From contig CALKWH010000011.1 of assembly GCA_938004375.1 (NCBI GenBank), forward strand, positions 1-36,892: a DNA stretch of 36,892 nt. The letters are read 5' to 3'. The notes under the pieces were generated by a model. That model did no database searches and had not been told where the DNA came from. It saw nothing but the letters and a program-made list of their open reading frames with translations. Both the position numbers and the translations under genes were made by a program. Shown one piece after another: positions 33,640-36,892 of the stretch. The stretch comes from an uncultured Pseudomonadota bacterium. Lineage in GTDB: Bacteria; Myxococcota_A; Polyangia; HGW-17. Position 1 is the first letter of the stretch, and the number at the start of each line of letters is the position of its first letter.

Positions 33640-34091
33640 CCTCCACCCCCAGATCCCGCGACCGCTCCGGCGGGCTGAACCGCTCCCGCCGCCGGGCCGC
33701 CCGCGAGCTCTCGCTGCAAGCCCTGTACGCCTGGGACGTGGGCCGCATGGAGCTCGACGGCGCGAACCTCGCGAACCCCTTCCGCACCGAGATCGAGGGC
33801 GAGCCGGACGACGCCTGGGTGCGTCACCTGCTCGGGCTCTTCGAGGCCAACGCCGACGAGATCGACGAGCGCATCCGCGGCGCCAACAGCCGCTGGCGCG
33901 TCGAGCGCATGGACAAGGTCGACCTCGCCATCCTGCGCCTGGGCGTGACCGAGCTCGCCTTCACCGACACCCCCGCCCAGGTCATCATCAACGAAGCCAT
34001 CGAGCTGGCCAAGCGCTACGGCAGCGAGACCAGCGCCCGGTTCGTCAACGGCGTGCTCGATGCCGTCCGGAAATCCCAGCCCCGCCCCTGA
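33636..34091 (+). CDS. nusB: Transcription antitermination factor NusB
   Basis: NusB binds boxA RNA with S10 and is needed for antitermination in rRNA operons. The 151-residue product starts at GTG overlapping the ribH stop. Motifs: RRRAARELSLQALYAWDV at the N-terminus, and the C-terminal half with VDLAILRLGVTELAF, VIINEAIELAKRYG and ARFVNGVLDAV, all typical. The larger frame upstream in the same phase is ribH antiphase shadow and is not part of the protein. Confidence 0.96.
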   Translation: MTSTPRSRDRSGGLNRSRRRAARELSLQALYAWDVGRMELDGANLANPFRTEIEGEPDDAWVRHLLGLFEANADEIDERIRGANSRWRVERMDKVDLAILRLGVTELAFTDTPAQVIINEAIELAKRYGSETSARFVNGVLDAVRKSQPRP

Positions 34092-35865
34092 GTTCCTCCC
34101 GTTGGGCTCGCCCCGCGTGACCGCCGGGACGTGCGGCCACAAGGCGGCCCGGCTCTCCGGGCTGCTGGCGGACTGCCTGCCCGTCCTCCCCGGCGCGGTC
34201 TGGGCCTCCGCCGACCCCCCCGGTCCCGGTGCGTGGGACGCCCTGGCCCGCGACCTGCCGCCCCCCTGGATCCTGCGCTCCTCCGGGCTGGTCGAGGACG
34301 GCACCGCCTCTTCGTTCGCCGGCTGCTTCCGCTCCGAGGGACCCGTGGCGGGCCCCACCGAGGCTGCCGGGGCCTTCGCCCGGATCCGCGAGGTGCCCGC
34401 CGCCGCCCGCGTCATCTGTGATCTGCATGGCGTCGAGGCCCAGCCCCCGGCGGTGCTGGTCCAGCCCTGGCACACCTTCTCCCTGACCGGGGTCGCGCTC
34501 TGGCCCCGGCCGTCGGAGCCGGACGGCCTGCGGGTGGAGGGCTCCGCCGCGGGCCGCGTGGTCGGGGGCGACCCCCCGGGGCCCCTGCCCGACGCGCTGG
34601 TCGTCGGCGTGCGACGCCTGGCCGAGGCCCTCCCCTCCGCCCTCCGGGCCGGCGGGCTCGACCTCGAATGGGGGGCCGACGCGGACGTCGGGGCCGGCTG
34701 GACGCTCACCCTGCTCCAGGTTCGCCCCCTGCTCCCTTCCCCGGCCGAGCCCCCCGGGTACATGGCCAGGGGAACCTGGACCCGCAACGTCCACCACCAC
34801 CCGAAGGCGCTGTCCGTCTTCTACGCCTCGATCGTCGAGGCCTCCCGGGAACGCGCGGGGCTTTCCCAGGGTGCCTGGCTCGGCCGGCTCTACGAGGGCG
34901 ACCTGCCCCCGCGGACACCGACGACGACCCCCATTCAGGTTCCCGCGGGACCCCTGGAGTCCCAGCGAGCGCACCTGGCCCGTCAGGTGGACCGGTTCCT
35001 GCGCTTCGCCCGCGGTTACCTCACCCGCCGGCGCCCGGTGCGCCCGGGCGCGAACTGTCTGGCCGCCCTCCTCGCCGCGGCCCCGGCGGCGCCCGGACCC
35101 GAACGGGACCGCTGGCTCCGGTTCTGCGCGGTCTTCCCCGAGGTGTGGGATCCCCGGGCCGAGTCCGTCGGACCGGCCCTGGAGCGGCTGCAGGCCGCCC
35201 GCGGCGCCTCCCCCGGATCGTCGGTCCCTGGCGGCGCCCCCTGGCGGGTCTTCGCCGAGGCGGTGGACAGCCGGGAGCAGGACGACTGGGTGTTCGCGCG
35301 CATGCTTCGGACCCTGCGCGAGGCCTGCCTGGCGTGGGGCGAGGCCGCCGTGGCCAGGGGCTGGATCGCGCGCCCCGAAGACGCTTTTTTCCTGACCCTG
35401 CCGGAGTTGAGCTCCGGCGAGCGCCCCGCCCTCGGACTCCCGGAGCGCCGGGCCGCCCTCGCCGTCGCCCAGGAGGCCCTCCTGGCCCCGTTCCGGGTGG
35501 TCGACGGCGTCCCCGTGGTCGAACCCATCCCCGACGAAACCCCGGCGGAGGAACTGCAAGGCCAGGGCGCGGTGCCCGGACAGGCCGAGGGGCCCGCAGG
35601 CCCCCTGCCCGGACCCGGGGAGGATGCACCCGGGCGCATCGCCGTCGTGGAGGCCCTCACCCCCCAGGACATCGTCTTTTTGCCCGGGGTCGCCGGGCTG
35701 GTGGTGGCGCGGCCCGGCGCCTGCGGCCACGCGGTGCTGATCGCCCGCGAGCTGGGCATCCCCACGGTCACGGGGGTGCTCCGCGCCGTGGAACGGATCC
35801 CCACCGGGGCACGCGTGCGCGTGGACGGCACCGGCAGCCGGGTGCTGCTGCTTCACGACTATTGA
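34060..35865 (+). CDS. Compact PEP-synthase/rifampin-phosphotransferase-like swivel protein
   Basis: The 601-residue product has a short ATP-grasp (PPDK_N) domain: CGHKAARLSG near 25, RSSGLVEDGTASSFAG (R73), and DLEWGAD...LLQVRPL (E203, Q220, R222), the ATP-binding signatures. A middle region with DDWVFARMLRTLREACLAWGEAA and PEDAFFLTLPEL resembles the substrate domain of rifampin phosphotransferases. The C-terminal swivel domain has ARPGACGHAVLIARELGIP, with phospho-carrier H557. The order ATP-substrate-swivel is as in that family, but it is about 200-250 residues shorter. Its acceptor substrate is unknown; I make no claim of rifampin resistance. The start overlaps nusB by 32 bases and is uncertain; GTG 34117 is an alternative. 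Confidence 0.75.
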   Translation: MPSGNPSPAPEFLPLGSPRVTAGTCGHKAARLSGLLADCLPVLPGAVWASADPPGPGAWDALARDLPPPWILRSSGLVEDGTASSFAGCFRSEGPVAGPTEAAGAFARIREVPAAARVICDLHGVEAQPPAVLVQPWHTFSLTGVALWPRPSEPDGLRVEGSAAGRVVGGDPPGPLPDALVVGVRRLAEALPSALRAGGLDLEWGADADVGAGWTLTLLQVRPLLPSPAEPPGYMARGTWTRNVHHHPKALSVFYASIVEASRERAGLSQGAWLGRLYEGDLPPRTPTTTPIQVPAGPLESQRAHLARQVDRFLRFARGYLTRRRPVRPGANCLAALLAAAPAAPGPERDRWLRFCAVFPEVWDPRAESVGPALERLQAARGASPGSSVPGGAPWRVFAEAVDSREQDDWVFARMLRTLREACLAWGEAAVARGWIARPEDAFFLTLPELSSGERPALGLPERRAALAVAQEALLAPFRVVDGVPVVEPIPDETPAEELQGQGAVPGQAEGPAGPLPGPGEDAPGRIAVVEALTPQDIVFLPGVAGLVVARPGACGHAVLIARELGIPTVTGVLRAVERIPTGARVRVDGTGSRVLLLHDY

Positions 35866-35908
35866 TTGTTTCGTGAAAAAGGCGTACCCATTGGGCCGGA
35901 GGCAGTCG

Positions 35909-36736
35909 ATGTATTCTATACGCCGCCCAGTCGTGGCGGGTCGCTTCTATCCATCCTCGGCGGACGGGCTCGAACGGGAGATCCGGGGCCACCTGGCCCA
36001 GGCCACGCCGCTGGAGGTCGCGCCCCTGGCCGCCCTCTGCCCCCACGCGGGCACCGTGTACAGCGGCGGCACCGCGGGGCGGCTCATCGGCGCCCTCCCG
36101 GAGCTCCCGGACACCGTGATCCTGCTGGGCCCCAATCACACCGGACTTGGCGAGGCCGTCGCGGTGGCCCCCCATGATGCATGGGAAACCCCCCTGGGGG
36201 AGGTGGCCCTGGACGGCCCGCTGCGGGAGCGGCTCCTGGCCCTCGGCCCGGAGTGGATCGCGGCCGACGCCAACGCCCACCGGCGGGAGCACAGCCTGGA
36301 AGTCCAGTTGCCCTTTCTGCAGTGCCGACGCCCCGATGTCCGGGTCCTCCCGGTGTGCCTGGGCTTCCATGATTATCTCCCCGCCGTCGAGCTCGCCCAC
36401 CTGCTGGTGCAGGCCGCCGACGAGGTCTGCGGACGGGGTAAATATTTAATTATTGCCAGCACCGACATGAGCCATTTCCACCCGGAGAAGACCGCCCGGG
36501 AGCTGGACCAAGCCGCTCTCGAGCCCTTCCTGGCGCTGGACCCCGGGCGAGCCTGGGAGACCGTGACCTCGCGGGACATCTCCATGTGCGGGATCGTCCC
36601 GGCCGTCTGCGCCCTGAACGCCGCCCTGCTCCAGGGCGCCTCCCGGGCGCGGCTCATCCATTACACGACCTCGATGGAGACCTCCGGCGACGCCTCCTCC
36701 GTGGTCGGCTACGCAGCGATGGTGTTCTCCGCATGA
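35909..36736 (+). CDS. MEMO / AmmeMemoRadiSam system protein B
   Basis: The 275-residue product belongs to the MEMO1-like family, related to class III non-haem iron dioxygenases. It shows VVAGRFYPSSADGLE, CPHAGTVYSGGTAG, LLGPNHTGLG, EHSLEVQLPFLQ and STDMSHFH, the full set of family motifs including the conserved histidines. Its molecular role in bacteria is not known; it often neighbours AMMECR1 and radical-SAM genes, neither seen here. ATG 35909 has GGAGG 6 bases upstream; twelve in-frame codons from 35873 are not needed. The stop overlaps the next start as ATGA. Confidence 0.9.
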   Translation: MYSIRRPVVAGRFYPSSADGLEREIRGHLAQATPLEVAPLAALCPHAGTVYSGGTAGRLIGALPELPDTVILLGPNHTGLGEAVAVAPHDAWETPLGEVALDGPLRERLLALGPEWIAADANAHRREHSLEVQLPFLQCRRPDVRVLPVCLGFHDYLPAVELAHLLVQAADEVCGRGKYLIIASTDMSHFHPEKTARELDQAALEPFLALDPGRAWETVTSRDISMCGIVPAVCALNAALLQGASRARLIHYTTSMETSGDASSVVGYAAMVFSA

Positions 36737-36848
36737 GCTACCTGAACCGGCTCCTGGCCGCCCTATGCATCCCTTTGGACCGCCTGCTCTCGCGCCTGAT
36801 CGGCAAGGGCTTCGGCTTCAAGGACTTCTTCACGCTCATCAACCTGGC
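36733..36848 (+). CDS. Unidentified membrane-associated protein, possibly a CDP-alcohol phosphatidyltransferase (cut by adapter)
   Basis: Only 38 complete codons and two further bases are genomic: MSYLNRLLAALCIPLDRLL and then SRLIGKGFGFKDFFTLINL. The residues that follow in this frame (ADRKSVV) and the stop come from the adapter and are false. KDFFTLINL just after a short basic N-terminus resembles the start of CDP-alcohol phosphatidyltransferases, such as phosphatidylserine synthases, but the evidence is thin. The ATG overlaps the MEMO stop. Confidence 0.4.
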
Positions 36849-36892
36849 AGATCGGAAGAGCGTCGTGTAGGGAAAGAGTGTAGATCTCGGTG
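36849..36892 (+). other. Illumina adapter (read-1 side) left on the contig
   Basis: The last 44 bases begin AGATCGGAAGAGCGTCGTGT, the reverse complement of the read-1/P5 TruSeq adapter. The genome insert ends at 36848. Both ends are oriented as on one library molecule. Confidence 0.98.

Noticed and set aside
33441..35856. Long minus-strand frames opposite ribH, nusB and the swivel protein
   Set aside because: They lie opposite well-supported genes and are arginine/proline/glycine-rich without motifs.
34060..35865. Rifampin resistance gene
   Set aside because: Only the general ATP-grasp and swivel architecture is visible; the protein is much shorter than known rifampin phosphotransferases and the substrate residues cannot be checked.

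Overview
The window is one 36.9-kb contig from a visibly GC-rich, Gram-negative, didermic bacterium. An Illumina library adapter sits at each end (1-46 and 36849-36892), so both terminal genes are truncated by the assembly. The gene content suggests a deltaproteobacterial or Myxococcota-type lineage: OmpA with thrombospondin-3 calcium repeats, a MopE-like metal-binding lipoprotein, DUF4388/PATAN and Roadblock proteins, and a CheA with two Hpt domains. MurE carries the meso-DAP-type DNPR motif and the OmpA domain fits that wall type. A 4Fe-4S protein behind an FNR/HcpR-like site hints at an anaerobic or nitrosative-stress lifestyle. The lineage is inferred; no rRNA or tRNA gene was seen.

Layout. 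1-6640, minus strand: part of the division and cell-wall cluster, transcribed rsmH-ftsL-ftsI-murE-murF, without mraZ in front. 6667-10560, minus: a 4Fe-4S protein with its own FNR-like promoter, preceded by a YfgM-like, BamB-like, MopE-like trio for the envelope. 10796-13643, plus: a 7TM-HD (PgpH-like) phosphodiesterase and ybeY. 13729-16934, plus: three exported or outer-membrane proteins. 16938-28825, minus: a seven-gene chemosensory operon (Roadblock, TPR, REC-PATAN, CheY, CheW, MCP, hybrid CheA) whose last frame continues without a stop into the nucleotide-pool enzyme RdgB. 29037-33090, plus: rpmH-rnpA-yidD-yidC-mnmE, with yidD and yidC joined in one frame. 33169-36848, plus: ribH-nusB, a compact PEP-synthase/rifampin-phosphotransferase-like protein, a MEMO/AmmeMemoRadiSam-B protein and the start of a membrane protein.

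The best candidate for something undescribed is the chemosensory operon: it lacks CheR and CheB, has a receptor with a divergent signalling tip, and combines CheA with a Roadblock protein, a 1037-residue TPR scaffold and a PATAN response regulator. This could be a motility, polarity or pilus control system rather than classical flagellar chemotaxis. Other unusual points are two stop-less gene junctions (cheA-rdgB, yidD-yidC), each with a good internal Shine-Dalgarno site, a perfect 13-bp inverted repeat inside the TPR gene, a cysteine cluster in YidC and a compact swivel phosphotransferase.

No stretch longer than 300 bases lacks a gene. The largest gaps are 10561-10795 and 28826-29036, both between divergent operons. 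No CRISPR array, insertion sequence, integrase or attachment site was seen.
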